The notes below the pieces were generated by a model. It did no database searches and was not told where the DNA came from. It saw only the letters and a program-made list of their open reading frames with translations. This document shows positions 19,584 to 29,557 of a stretch of 64,000 nucleotides of DNA, piece after piece. Within the stretch, counting starts at the first letter, position 1. The number at the start of each line of letters is the position of its first letter. The stretch is from Candidatus Peregrinibacteria bacterium HGW-Peregrinibacteria-1 (lineage in GTDB: Bacteria > Patescibacteriota > Gracilibacteria > UBA1369 > LOWO2-01-FULL-3): NCBI GenBank assembly GCA_002839505.1, contig PGYE01000001.1, positions 771,995-835,994 on the forward strand, in the 5' to 3' direction. Made by a program: the position numbers and the translations under genes.

Positions 19584-20801
19584 ATGTTGAAAGCGGAAAA
19601 AATCCTCCTAAGCTTTATTTTAGCCCTTTTAATCCCCGGTGTCGCTATCGCAGCATCCGGGGATCTTTCGATCTCAGAATCCGATATTCGCTTTTCGAAT
19701 CCCAATTTCATGGAGGGTGCCACTACAACTATTTATGCAACAGTAAAAAACAATAGTAACAAAGACCTCAAAGGAGTAGTCCGCTTTACTGTAAACGGCA
19801 CAATACTGGGAGCCGATCAACCAATCTCCGTATTCGCAAATGGTAGCGGTGGTGTCTTCACCCCATGGACTCCCTCATTTGGATCACAAAAAATAAACAT
19901 TAAGCTAATCCCATGGGACCCTTCCCTCGACGACTCCTCCAACAACAGCGTCACACTGAATGTTTTTTCGGTACAAGACACCGATCGTGACGGAATTCCA
20001 AACCACCTTGACCCGGATGACGACGGAGATGGCGTACCTGATGAGCTTGACGCCTTCCCATTAGACCCCAACGAACAATATGACACTGATGGTGACGGAA
20101 TTGGCGACAATGCTGACCCCGATGATGACAACGACGGAGTACCTGATGAATTTGACGCCTTCCCTCTCGACCCCGACGAACAACAGGACACCGATGGTGA
20201 TGGAATTGGCGACAACGCCGATCCTGACGACGACGGAGATGGATTAACCGACCTGGAAGAAATACTTTTAGGAACAGAACCCCTAAATCCCGACACCGAT
20301 GGTGATGGCGTTCCCGACGGCGAAGATGCCTTCCCCTTAGACCCCACCGAACAATATGACACCGATGGCGATGGGATTGGCAACAACGCTGACCCCGATG
20401 ATGACAACGACGGAATTCCCGACCACCTTGACCCCTTTCCTTTAGATAAAGCACCAGAAGTCATCCTCAATAAAATCCCCAAAACATTATCGCTCCACAA
20501 GGAAATATTGTTGGATGCCAGCAAATCAACTGATCACGACGGCCACATTACCAGCTACCTTTGGGAAATTAATGGAGAAATAAAAAAAGAAGCCAACCAT
20601 CTCAGATATAAATTCACCGAAACCGGCATAAAAACAATTAAAATAACCATCACTGACAATGTCGGACAAAAAACTTCCAAGGAATTTCAAATCAAAATAG
20701 TCAACAGTACCTACACCCGACAAATAATCATGACAGTTTTATCAATTCTTCTTGCCACAATTATATATTTTAAGTATATTGCCGTGGCAAAAAAAGACTA
20801 A
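19584..20801 (+). CDS. Surface protein with CARDB-like, calcium-binding TSP3 and PKD-like domains
   Basis: A 405-residue exported protein. Residues 1-24 form a signal peptide. A CARDB-like beta sandwich follows ([20 protein letters not shown], about residues 28-128). Residues 131-290 are thrombospondin type 3-like repeats, each with calcium-ligand runs such as [20 protein letters not shown]-like domain comes next ([20 protein letters not shown]), then a C-terminal membrane anchor ([17 protein letters not shown]) with a short basic tail. The layout is that of a calcium-stiffened stalk anchored in the cytoplasmic membrane and projecting outward. The ATG is 13 bases after gyrA, so it may be read from the gyrA transcript. 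Ligand unknown. Confidence 0.8.
   Translation: MLKAEKILLSFILALLIPGVAIAASGDLSISESDIRFSNPNFMEGATTTIYATVKNNSNKDLKGVVRFTVNGTILGADQPISVFANGSGGVFTPWTPSFGSQKINIKLIPWDPSLDDSSNNSVTLNVFSVQDTDRDGIPNHLDPDDDGDGVPDELDAFPLDPNEQYDTDGDGIGDNADPDDDNDGVPDEFDAFPLDPDEQQDTDGDGIGDNADPDDDGDGLTDLEEILLGTEPLNPDTDGDGVPDGEDAFPLDPTEQYDTDGDGIGNNADPDDDNDGIPDHLDPFPLDKAPEVILNKIPKTLSLHKEILLDASKSTDHDGHITSYLWEINGEIKKEANHLRYKFTETGIKTIKITITDNVGQKTSKEFQIKIVNSTYTRQIIMTVLSILLATIIYFKYIAVAKKD
19977..20455 (+). repeat. Tandem repeats encoding calcium-binding motifs
   Basis: About four and a half repeats of roughly 105 bases (35 codons), one partly shortened, encode the TSP3-like units of the surface protein. Each contains runs of GAC/GAT codons for Asp with Gly and Asn. 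The copies are close enough for recombination to change their number. The same repeats create spurious long open frames on the other strand. Confidence 0.8.
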
Positions 20802-20820
20802 TTATTAATAATTTCCCCTA

Positions 20821-21192
20821 ATGAAAGCGCAAATTCACCCCGAAGTCTATAATGTAGTATTTCTCGACACCTCTAGTGGAGCACAATTTATGACCACTTC
20901 CACCATCAAAAGTGACGAGACCACCAAAATCAACGGCAAAGAATACTATGTAATAAAAGTTGAAATCAGTTCTGATTCACATCCTTTCTATACCGGAAAA
21001 CAAAAACTCCTTGATACATCCGGTCGTCTTGAGAAGTTCCAAGCTAAGCGTAAACTTGCTGAAGATATGGCTGCCAAAGCTGCTGCAGAAGCAAAAGCGA
21101 AAGCTGGAGATGATGACAGTGACGAGGCAGAAACAGAGGCAGAAACAGAAACCGCAGAAGAAGAAGTCGCATCAACAGACAGCGAAGAATAA
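20821..21192 (+). CDS. rpmE: Large ribosomal subunit protein bL31 with long acidic tail
   Basis: The first 78 or so residues match bL31: MKAQIHPEVYNVVFLDTSSG at the start, then SSDSHPFYTGKQKLLDTSGRL, the family's SHPFYTG hallmark, then EKFQAKR. The zinc-binding CxxC pairs of some L31 proteins are absent, so this is the non-zinc form. Unusually, about 45 more residues follow: an Ala/Lys helix and then an acidic Asp/Glu/Thr tail ending in EEVASTDSEE. Total length is 123 residues against the usual 66-90. A terminator follows the stop. Confidence 0.9.
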   Translation: MKAQIHPEVYNVVFLDTSSGAQFMTTSTIKSDETTKINGKEYYVIKVEISSDSHPFYTGKQKLLDTSGRLEKFQAKRKLAEDMAAKAAAEAKAKAGDDDSDEAETEAETETAEEEVASTDSEE

Positions 21193-21200
21193 ACAAGTAA

Positions 21201-21229
21201 TTGACTTAGTTACTCAAAATATTTATCTT
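21201..21229 (+). promoter_or_regulatory. Promoter of tgt, just before the L31 terminator
   Basis: TTGACT (21201-21206) and TATCTT (21224-21229) are 17 bases apart. The predicted start near 21236 falls in the left arm of the terminator hairpin, so the new transcript would lack a full hairpin and escape termination. Confidence 0.45.
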
Positions 21230-21231
21230 TA

Positions 21232-21256
21232 AAACCCTCAAACTTGAGGGTTTTTC
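21232..21256 (+). terminator. Intrinsic terminator of rpmE
   Basis: AACCCTCA and TGAGGGTT form an eight-base-pair stem with a four-base loop, followed by a run of five T. It lies about 40 bases after the L31 stop codon. Confidence 0.8.
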
Positions 21257-21271
21257 CTATAACAAAACTAA

Positions 21272-22396
<1,125 letters not shown>

Positions 22397-22431
22397 TCTA
22401 AACTTGTACTAACAATTTCTAAAAACCTCAC

Positions 22432-23013
22432 ATGCTCGCCTACATAGAAGGAACAATAATAAACAAAACCGAAAAAGGAGTAATCGTCAAAAACAATCAG
22501 CTCGGATACTTCATCCACCTCCCTTCTCCAATCCTTGAAAAAGTTCTTATCGAACAAGAAATCACCCTATATCTCCACCAACAACTCAAGGAGGACATCT
22601 CCGACCTTTATGGCTTTGAAACATTCGAAGCATTAAGCTTTTTCAAGACGCTACTTTCAGTAAACGGAATCGGCCCAAAAGTGGGGCTCGATATCCTCAG
22701 CCTACCCCCCGACAAAGTCAAAAGTGCCATCATCAGTGAAGACGAAAACTATATCTGTAAAATTCCTGGAATAGGCAAAAAAACTGCTAAACGCCTCATT
22801 TTAGAACTAAAAGAAAAAATCGCTACCGCCTTCGACTTAACGACGCATGCCAACACCAGCTACACCGCCGAAAATTCCATCGAAGAAGAAGCCCTCGATG
22901 CATTATTAAAACTTGGTTATCAGCGAACTCACATCATAGATCTCTTCAAAAAGACCCCATCTTCCATACAAAACACAGAAGATCTCATCACATATTTCAT
23001 CAAAAATGCCTAA
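22432..23013 (+). CDS. ruvA: Holliday junction branch migration protein RuvA
   Basis: DNA-binding tetramer that loads RuvB on Holliday junctions. The 193-residue protein has the N-terminal OB fold (MLAYIEGTIINKTEKG), two helix-hairpin-helix motifs (SVNGIGPKVGLDILS and IPGIGKKTAKRLILELK) and a C-terminal domain III (EEEALDALLKLGY) that contacts RuvB. It overlaps the downstream peptidase gene by eight bases (ATGCCTAA), indicating translational coupling. ruvC lies 4.6 kb away; ruvB is not in the window. Confidence 0.95.
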   Translation: MLAYIEGTIINKTEKGVIVKNNQLGYFIHLPSPILEKVLIEQEITLYLHQQLKEDISDLYGFETFEALSFFKTLLSVNGIGPKVGLDILSLPPDKVKSAIISEDENYICKIPGIGKKTAKRLILELKEKIATAFDLTTHANTSYTAENSIEEEALDALLKLGYQRTHIIDLFKKTPSSIQNTEDLITYFIKNA

Positions 23014-24067
23014 ACCCTCAAACCTCCTCATCACCACCCCCAGCAACATCAAATACCTCTCCAATTTCAGTGGGTCAAATGGATTCATGTTAATTACCAA
23101 ATCTAAAAAATATCTTTTCACCGACTCCCGATATATCCAAAGAGCCCAAAACACCATCTATAAAAACATCGAACTTATCGACATCACAAAAATATGGAGC
23201 AACCCTGTGGAACTCAAACAAAACTGGCAAAAAATACTCAAAAAACATCAAATAACCCGCCTCGGTGTCGAAGAAAACAACCTCACCATCGCCAGATTTA
23301 AAAAATTCAAAAAAATATCAAAACTCGCTGGCAAGGCCATAAAATTTGAAGACATATCGGAAACAATCGCAAAACAAAGAGAAATTAAAAGCCCAGAGGA
23401 AATTAAATTGATCACCAAAAGCCAACGAATAAATGAAAAAGTTTTTCTGGAGATAAAAAAAATAATTCTTACCAAATCCCGCATTACCGAAATCGAAATT
23501 GCCTGGCAAATTAAAGAATTAGGACAAAAATATGGCGCCAACGACATTTCATTTGAACCCATTGTTGCCTTTGGCAAAAACAGTAGCAGCCCACACCATA
23601 TGCCAGGGACCACCAAGCTCCAAAAAAATGACATCATTCTCGTCGATATGGGAATGAAATATCAAGACTACTGCTCCGACATGACTCGCACCTTTTTCAA
23701 AGGCAAACCGAATCCAAAACAGCTCGAAATATACAACCTAGTTCTGCAAGCACAGACCGCCGGAATCAATAAGATAAAAGCCGGAATCACCGGCGCGAAA
23801 GCCGATCACCACATTCGTGAAGTCATTGATCGCGCCGGCCACGCCGCAAACTACAGCCACGCCGGAGGACACGGCATTGGCCTCGACATCCATGAGTCCC
23901 CATCGCTATCAAAAAACTATCACGAAAAAATATTAGCAAACACCATCATCACCGTCGAACCAGGAATATACATCCCCGGCAAATTTGGAGTTCGCATCGA
24001 AGACATGCTACTCGTGACCGGCACCGGCAATAAAAATCTCACCAAAATCACCAAGCAACCTCTTTAA
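23006..24067 (+). CDS. M24-family Xaa-Pro aminopeptidase/dipeptidase
   Basis: A 353-residue pita-bread metallopeptidase that removes N-terminal residues preceding proline. The creatinase-like N-terminal domain (residues 1-120) is followed by the catalytic domain with all five metal ligands: two Asp in ILVDMGMKYQDYCSDMTRTF, His in HAGGHGIGLDIHE, and two Glu in TVEPGIYIPGKFGVRIED. The length fits PepP/PepQ-type enzymes; which substrate class it prefers cannot be read. It starts inside the end of ruvA. Confidence 0.92.
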   Translation: MPKPSNLLITTPSNIKYLSNFSGSNGFMLITKSKKYLFTDSRYIQRAQNTIYKNIELIDITKIWSNPVELKQNWQKILKKHQITRLGVEENNLTIARFKKFKKISKLAGKAIKFEDISETIAKQREIKSPEEIKLITKSQRINEKVFLEIKKIILTKSRITEIEIAWQIKELGQKYGANDISFEPIVAFGKNSSSPHHMPGTTKLQKNDIILVDMGMKYQDYCSDMTRTFFKGKPNPKQLEIYNLVLQAQTAGINKIKAGITGAKADHHIREVIDRAGHAANYSHAGGHGIGLDIHESPSLSKNYHEKILANTIITVEPGIYIPGKFGVRIEDMLLVTGTGNKNLTKITKQPL

Positions 24068-24079
24068 AAAACCCACACT

Positions 24080-24559
24080 CTATAAAGACTCTAAATATTT
24101 ATTAAAGCACTCAATAAACTTATACACATCCTTCATTGGAATATCCGCTCCCGTGACCTCTACTATTCTACCATCACTTCCAATATGAATACCCAACTTC
24201 TTTGGGTCTCTGCGTACATACTGCTTGCTCGAATGCTCTGAATAAAAATACTTCTCTCCCACTGGAAAATCTTGGATATTAATTCGATATTCATCACCCA
24301 TCCGTCTTACCATTATCGGTTTTAACATAGTCCCCTCATATCGAAACTTCTCATAAAACCTAGTATCATCACCACAAATTCCCAAGGCATCCAAATTAAC
24401 CCTCGCCGACACCGCCTCCCTCAAATTGCTATTAACTGCCCTAGTCGCCAACACAACACTTTCTTCATTCGCATTACCACTGCCACAATCCTCTTCATTA
24501 GAAAAATCTTCACCGCCAGAATACTCTAAGCCTCGCATTTCATTTGTATGGTGCATCAT
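24080..24559 (-). CDS. Hypothetical protein
   Basis: A 159-residue soluble protein I do not recognise. The first 35 or so residues are acidic and probably disordered (GGEDFSNEEDCGSGNANEES). The rest looks like a compact domain with alternating strands (KPIMVRRMGDEYRINIQDF, KLGIHIGSDGRIVEVTGAD) and a C-terminal helix. It has no signal peptide or membrane span. It sits alone on the minus strand between the peptidase and glmS, both on the plus strand. Confidence 0.5.
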   Translation of the reverse strand: MMHHTNEMRGLEYSGGEDFSNEEDCGSGNANEESVVLATRAVNSNLREAVSARVNLDALGICGDDTRFYEKFRYEGTMLKPIMVRRMGDEYRINIQDFPVGEKYFYSEHSSKQYVRRDPKKLGIHIGSDGRIVEVTGADIPMKDVYKFIECFNKYLESL

Positions 24560-24699
24560 ATGATTTCAATTAATATATACCTACAAAACCAAAGTTAAGT
24601 GTCAAAATATAATATGCACCCATTCTAAAATCAACATCTTTTAAAAACTTTACTTCAACATTGTCAACACAACCTCCTCCTCAAACAAAATAATTCCTC

Positions 24700-24705
24700 T
24701 ATAAT
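24700..24705 (+). promoter_or_regulatory. Candidate -10 element of glmS
   Basis: Consensus TATAAT 25 bases before the glmS ATG at 24731. No good -35 hexamer sits 16-18 bases upstream. The rest of the 171-base gap (24560-24730) shows no structure I recognise and no glmS ribozyme. Confidence 0.4.
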
Positions 24706-24730
24706 CAAACCCGTTTTTCTAAATACATAT

Positions 24731-26506
24731 ATGTGCGGAGTATTCACTTATTACGGACCAAAAACCAACGCTGGAGAAATAGTCATTCAAGGGCTTAAAC
24801 GCCTTGAATACCGAGGCTACGATTCCTGGGGAATAGCCTACAAAAACAATGACAAAATCAACATCTACAAACAAGTCGGCAAAATCGGGGAAATAAACTC
24901 CGACGACCTCGACCTAAAGCCCTCTCAAGTCGCCATTGGGCATTCTCGCTGGGCTACTCACGGCGGAGTCACCCAAATCAACGCCCATCCCCATTCTACC
25001 GAAAACAATGAAATTGTACTGATTCACAACGGAATTTTCGAAAATTACCTTGAACTCAAAAAGCAACTCGAAGCCAAAGGACACATCATTAAATCCGAAA
25101 CCGACACTGAAATCTTCGCCCACCTTGTCCAGGAACACAACCAAACACAGGACTTCGAAGACAGCGTCAAACTAGCCCTCAAAGAGGTAGAAGGTCGTTA
25201 CGCCGTCGTGCTCATGCACGAAAAAGACAACAAAGTCATTGCTGCCCGCAAAGGATCTCCACTGATCGTAGGGGTTGGAGAAAACAATGAATACTTCATC
25301 GCATCTGATATCCCCGCATTTTTACCTTACACCAATAAAGTAATTTACCTCGACGACAACCAAATGGTCATCATCGACAACGGCGACCTCAAAGTCCTCA
25401 ACACCGAGACCCATGAGGAGGTTGAAAAAAGAATCATAGAAATAGACTGGGATATTGAAAGCGCTGAAAAAGGAGACTTTCCCCACTTCATGATCAAAGA
25501 AATCATGGAGCAGAAGGACACCCTCAGCCGTGCTATCAACCAAGACCCAAAAACCATAGAAGCAGTCGCACACGAAATCAAAAACGCATTTGGCACCTAC
25601 CTTGTCGCCTGCGGCACAGCTGGAAAGGTTTGTATGGTTGGTGAATATCTCTTTTCAAAAATTGCAAAAAAACATGTCAACTTTAGCTTTGGCTCTGAAT
25701 TCCCCTACCATAAACACTTTTTGACCGACAAAACACTAATGATCTGCATCTCGCAATCCGGAGAAACCGCAGACACCCTTGAAGCAATTGATGTAGCTAA
25801 AAAGAAAAATGTTAAAGTCGTTGCCATTGTGAATGTCGAAAGCTCGACCATGGCCCGCACAGCAGACATCGTTATTCCAATCAAAGCCGGCCCCGAAAAA
25901 GCTGTCGCCTCCACTAAAGCAACCACTGCCCAAATGGCAATCCTCACACTGCTTGCCTACGCCTGTAACGGTGGCGTTAAACACGGACAACAACTCTTAA
26001 TAGAAACCGCCGGAAAAATCAACGACATGCTCAATCCTCGATATGAAGAACACATCATGCAACTTGCTAAGAAGATAAAAGATGTTGAATCAATGTACAT
26101 CATAGGTCGCGGAATGAATTACCCCATTGCCCTTGAATCAGCTATCAAACTCCAAGAAGTCTCCTACATCCATGCCGAAGGTTTTGCTGGAGGAGAGCTC
26201 AAGCACGGACCAATTGCCCTAATAACCGATGGCACCCCCGTAATCGCCTTTGTCCCTAATGATGACACGAAAAGTGACATGATATCCAACGCCACTGAAG
26301 TGAAAGCTCGCGGAGGGTACATAATTGGAGTCTCACCCGAAAACCATCCCGTATTCGACTATTGGATCAAAGTCCCGGACTGCAAAGATGCCTCCCCTAT
26401 CGTCAACATCATCCCAATCCAAATCCTATCCTACCAACTCGCCGTTCTGCGACAAAACAACCCTGACATGCCCCGAAATCTCGCCAAAAGCGTTACCGTC
26501 AAATAG
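24731..26506 (+). CDS. glmS: Glutamine-fructose-6-phosphate aminotransferase (isomerizing)
   Basis: Makes glucosamine-6-phosphate, the entry step to UDP-GlcNAc for peptidoglycan and surface glycans. The 591-residue protein has an N-terminal glutaminase domain with Cys2 as nucleophile (MCGVFTYYG, RLEYRGYDSWG, GHSRWATHGGV). Two SIS sugar-isomerase domains follow (ACGTAGKVCMVGEY, SQSGETADTLEAI, GRGMNYPIALESAIKLQE, AEGFAGGELKHGPIAL), then the C-terminal loop (PRNLAKSVTVK). It likely feeds the MurE-like and WecA-like steps encoded further along. Confidence 0.97.
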   Translation: MCGVFTYYGPKTNAGEIVIQGLKRLEYRGYDSWGIAYKNNDKINIYKQVGKIGEINSDDLDLKPSQVAIGHSRWATHGGVTQINAHPHSTENNEIVLIHNGIFENYLELKKQLEAKGHIIKSETDTEIFAHLVQEHNQTQDFEDSVKLALKEVEGRYAVVLMHEKDNKVIAARKGSPLIVGVGENNEYFIASDIPAFLPYTNKVIYLDDNQMVIIDNGDLKVLNTETHEEVEKRIIEIDWDIESAEKGDFPHFMIKEIMEQKDTLSRAINQDPKTIEAVAHEIKNAFGTYLVACGTAGKVCMVGEYLFSKIAKKHVNFSFGSEFPYHKHFLTDKTLMICISQSGETADTLEAIDVAKKKNVKVVAIVNVESSTMARTADIVIPIKAGPEKAVASTKATTAQMAILTLLAYACNGGVKHGQQLLIETAGKINDMLNPRYEEHIMQLAKKIKDVESMYIIGRGMNYPIALESAIKLQEVSYIHAEGFAGGELKHGPIALITDGTPVIAFVPNDDTKSDMISNATEVKARGGYIIGVSPENHPVFDYWIKVPDCKDASPIVNIIPIQILSYQLAVLRQNNPDMPRNLAKSVTVK

Positions 26507-26543
26507 CCCCGATTAACTACACCGGATAACAAAATCTCACACA

Positions 26544-27557
26544 ATGTCCAAACCCTCAATAATTTGTACAATTGGGCCATCCAGCAACACCGTCCCCACA
26601 CTCCAAGAACTTGCTGAAGCCGGCATGACAATTGCCCGTCTCAACTTTTCACACGGTGATCACCGCGATCATCTAAATTTAATTAAAAACATCCGACTCG
26701 CCTCAAAAAAATCAGGGAAACAAATACTGATCATGCAAGACCTTCAAGGTCCAAAAATCCGTACTGGCATTCTCAAAACAAACATCACCCTAAAAAAGAA
26801 TCAAAAACTAAAAATTTATCCTTCCTCAAAGACTGACAACTCACTTCCCCAAAATTCCCTATCAATCAATTATCCAAATCTCCTTAAAGACCTTTCTTCC
26901 GGAGAACGAATTCTCATCGATGACGGCTTAATCGAGCTCACCATAACCTCAATCAAAAAAGATCACATAGTCGCCACAAACAAATCACCTGGCATAATTT
27001 CAAGTAAAAGAGGCGTTAATTTTCCCGATTCAAATCTAACAATCGATCCAATAACCCAAAAGGACCGACAAGACCTTGAATTTGGGCTGAAAAACAATGT
27101 TGATATCGTCGCCATATCATTCATTACAAACCATTCCGACATTGAAAAACTACGAGTACTGATTGACAACCCAAAAGTAAAAATTTGCGCTAAGATTGAA
27201 CGCAAAGCAGCACTCCCCCACCTTGAAAAAATAACTCAAAAAGCCGATATAATCATGGTTGCCCGCGGTGACCTCGGCACCGACATCCCCCTTGCGGAGG
27301 TTCCCTTCGTTCAAAAATCCATAATTTCCACCGCCAACAAATTGAAAAAACCAGTCATTCTTGCAACCCAAATACTACAGTCCATGATTGAAAACCCCAT
27401 CCCAACACGCGCCGAAATTGCCGACGCCACCCAAGGAATTTTAGATGGCGCAAATTACCTCATGTTATCAAATGAAAGCGCCATCGGAAAACATCCCGTC
27501 AAATCCGCCAAAATTCTCGCATCAGTAATAAAAACCACACAGCAACATCTCCTTTGA
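26544..27557 (+). CDS. pyk: Pyruvate kinase lacking the C-terminal domain
   Basis: Catalyses phosphoenolpyruvate plus ADP to pyruvate plus ATP. The 337-residue protein has the barrel signatures IICTIGPSSN, ARLNFSHG, MQDLQGPKIRTG, KIERKAALPHL, MVARGDLGTDIP and ILATQILQSMIENPIPTRAE, with the inserted B domain between about residues 70 and 155. MLSNESAIGKHP stands where MLSGETA is usual. It stops right after the barrel helix (ILASVIKTTQQHLL), so the C-terminal domain of about 120 residues that binds allosteric effectors is missing. The stop is TGA. The catalytic site looks intact; regulation is probably simplified. Confidence 0.92.
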   Translation: MSKPSIICTIGPSSNTVPTLQELAEAGMTIARLNFSHGDHRDHLNLIKNIRLASKKSGKQILIMQDLQGPKIRTGILKTNITLKKNQKLKIYPSSKTDNSLPQNSLSINYPNLLKDLSSGERILIDDGLIELTITSIKKDHIVATNKSPGIISSKRGVNFPDSNLTIDPITQKDRQDLEFGLKNNVDIVAISFITNHSDIEKLRVLIDNPKVKICAKIERKAALPHLEKITQKADIIMVARGDLGTDIPLAEVPFVQKSIISTANKLKKPVILATQILQSMIENPIPTRAEIADATQGILDGANYLMLSNESAIGKHPVKSAKILASVIKTTQQHLL

Positions 27558-27617
27558 TTTATTGCCATAAAAGCATTATCCTAAACACGAAATAATGCAA
27601 AAACCTCATTCTAAAAT

Positions 27618-28115
27618 ATGCGAATTATTGGCATTGATCCTGGTACCGCAACCACCGGATTCAGCATCATAGAAATTTTAAATCGTAATATTCAACTTCT
27701 GGAATACGGCATAATATCAACAAAAGCTGGACTACCTCAAAGCACCCGCCTAGACCAAATTGCCAAAGACCTCCAAACAATCATAGAAAAATGGTCCCCC
27801 TCGGAAGCCTGCATCGAAAAACTTTATTTCGAAAAAAACATCAAGACCGCAATGACCGTATCTGAAGCACGCGGCGTTATCATCCAAACACTATATTCCC
27901 ATGGAGTTAATTGCCATGAAATGACACCAACACAAATCAAATCTACAATATGTGGCTATGGTGCAGCCGACAAACAAATGGTACAAGAAATGGTCAAAAG
28001 AACACTAAATCTTAAAGAAATACCGACCCCCGACGACGCTGCCGACGCCATTGCAGCAGCACTCTGCCTTGCATATCAAACAAAAACACCAATTCCCCAA
28101 AAAACATCCGTCTAA
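27618..28115 (+). CDS. ruvC: Holliday junction resolvase RuvC
   Basis: Endonuclease that cuts Holliday junctions. The 165-residue RNase-H-fold protein carries the acidic catalytic residues in order: Asp in IIGIDPGTATTGF, Glu in CIEKLYFEKN, and an Asp pair in PDDAADAIAAALC. The conserved TPTQIKSTICGYGAADKQMV segment is also present. Its TAA is followed directly by the ATG of the TPR protein, so they share a message. Confidence 0.95.
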   Translation: MRIIGIDPGTATTGFSIIEILNRNIQLLEYGIISTKAGLPQSTRLDQIAKDLQTIIEKWSPSEACIEKLYFEKNIKTAMTVSEARGVIIQTLYSHGVNCHEMTPTQIKSTICGYGAADKQMVQEMVKRTLNLKEIPTPDDAADAIAAALCLAYQTKTPIPQKTSV

Positions 28116-29555
28116 ATGAAAACAATTATCATATCAATTTGGCTGGTTATCCTTGGAGGAATAAGTTTTATAATATATCAAATATCAGCCCCCAGCAGCA
28201 CCGAAAAAATCATCCCAGCAACAGAAAACACCGAAAGAGCAAACGAAGAAACTATTCAAAACAACACACCAGAACTCACCCCAGAAACCGAACCAAATCT
28301 TTCATATAATGAATACTTTCAACAAGGAAACACATATTTTCAGCAAGGCGACTACAATAATGCCATCAAAGCATACTCTCTAGCATCACAGCAAAATCCA
28401 TCCGCCATCGACCCAATAATCAAACTCGGAGACAGCCACCTTCTAAACAATCAGCCAGTTGATGCCCTCACCCACTATCAAAGAATTTACAATTCATCAC
28501 CTCAACTCGACCAAATAGCCATAAAGCTATCACGAGCCCACATCAACAGTGGCAATATTCAACAGGCCAAAGATATCATCTGGCAAATCACCGAAGAAGA
28601 GCCCGCCAACGAAAAAGCCCAATACTACAAAGCCTTAATACTAATTTTTGCCAACGAATATGCGAACGCCGAAAGCATTTTCAGAAATCTTCAATCCACA
28701 AGCCAAGACCCAAAAATAAAAGCCCAAATCAAACCCTACCTCGACAATTATGACCTCTTTTCATACTTCAATGAAGGCGACCCAACCTATCTCAAAGCCC
28801 TTCTCGCAAAGTCCATGATTGACAATGGTGAATACAATCTCGCAATACTAAACATGAAAGACATTCTAAAAACTGAAACCGGATACCAAGATGTCTGGGT
28901 AATGCTTGGCTACGCTTATCTCAAAACCGAACAGATCCAAGAAGCCATCGACACCCTCGCCCAAGCCCGAACACTCAACAACCAAAACCCGACCACCCAC
29001 TTCTATCTTGGCATTGGGTATTATCTTAAAAATGAATTTGGCAACGCCAGTAAATCCTTTGAAACAGCCAAAAATCAAAAGTATCAACCCGCCAATCATC
29101 TCGATTTCATCATGGCCGAAACTTATTTCCTTCAAGAAAAATACCCAGACGCAGCCCCACTATATGAAAAACTCCTCAATGAAATCACCAACAACCTCGA
29201 GATATACGAACGCCTAATAACCATCTACACAGAACACACACCCAACCCGCAAAGAGCAACTGAACTAACAAAGCAACTAATAGAAAAATATCCAAACGAA
29301 GCTACCACCTTCACAATACTTGGAAATATCAATTATATGAATGACGAAATAGAAGACGCAAAAGACAACTATCTCCAAGCCATTGAAATAAATCCAAATC
29401 TTGATATTGCCCATCTCAATCTTGGAAAAATATATCAAACACAAAACCTCGAGACGCTAGCCAAAACACACTTAAAAACAGCATACAGCATCACTCAATC
29501 CTCAAAAATACGCAGTGAAGCCGGAAGACTATACAATCAATTAAACGACCAATAA
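28116..29555 (+). CDS. Membrane-anchored TPR protein
   Basis: A 479-residue protein with an N-terminal membrane span or signal anchor (residues 5-22), a Thr/Glu/Asn-rich linker to about residue 65, and then a row of tetratricopeptide repeats to the C-terminus. Good examples are YFQQGDYNNAIKAYSLA near residue 75, MLGYAYLKTEQIQEAIDTLA near 265 and AKDNYLQAIEINPNLDIAHL near 420. TPR arrays are protein-binding scaffolds. It starts directly after ruvC and is followed two bases later by the prepilin peptidase, which hints at a role in pilus or secretion assembly, but that is inference. Confidence 0.82.
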   Translation: MKTIIISIWLVILGGISFIIYQISAPSSTEKIIPATENTERANEETIQNNTPELTPETEPNLSYNEYFQQGNTYFQQGDYNNAIKAYSLASQQNPSAIDPIIKLGDSHLLNNQPVDALTHYQRIYNSSPQLDQIAIKLSRAHINSGNIQQAKDIIWQITEEEPANEKAQYYKALILIFANEYANAESIFRNLQSTSQDPKIKAQIKPYLDNYDLFSYFNEGDPTYLKALLAKSMIDNGEYNLAILNMKDILKTETGYQDVWVMLGYAYLKTEQIQEAIDTLAQARTLNNQNPTTHFYLGIGYYLKNEFGNASKSFETAKNQKYQPANHLDFIMAETYFLQEKYPDAAPLYEKLLNEITNNLEIYERLITIYTEHTPNPQRATELTKQLIEKYPNEATTFTILGNINYMNDEIEDAKDNYLQAIEINPNLDIAHLNLGKIYQTQNLETLAKTHLKTAYSITQSSKIRSEAGRLYNQLNDQ

Positions 29556-29557
29556 AG

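Noticed and set aside
19817-20524. Long Ser/Pro-rich open frame on the minus strand
   Set aside because: It is the antisense of the Asp-rich calcium-binding repeats; repeats of GAC/GAT codons produce open frames on the other strand.
24560-24730. glmS ribozyme or riboswitch upstream of glmS
   Set aside because: The gap has no conserved pseudoknot core that I can see and is only A/T-rich with a -10 element.
26544-27557. Possible recoding of TGA as glycine, as in Gracilibacteria and SR1
   Set aside because: TGA ends pyk exactly where the catalytic barrel ends, and also ends the wecA-like gene inside the dnaG start. No gene here contains an in-frame TGA, and readthrough after pyk gives only a few residues.
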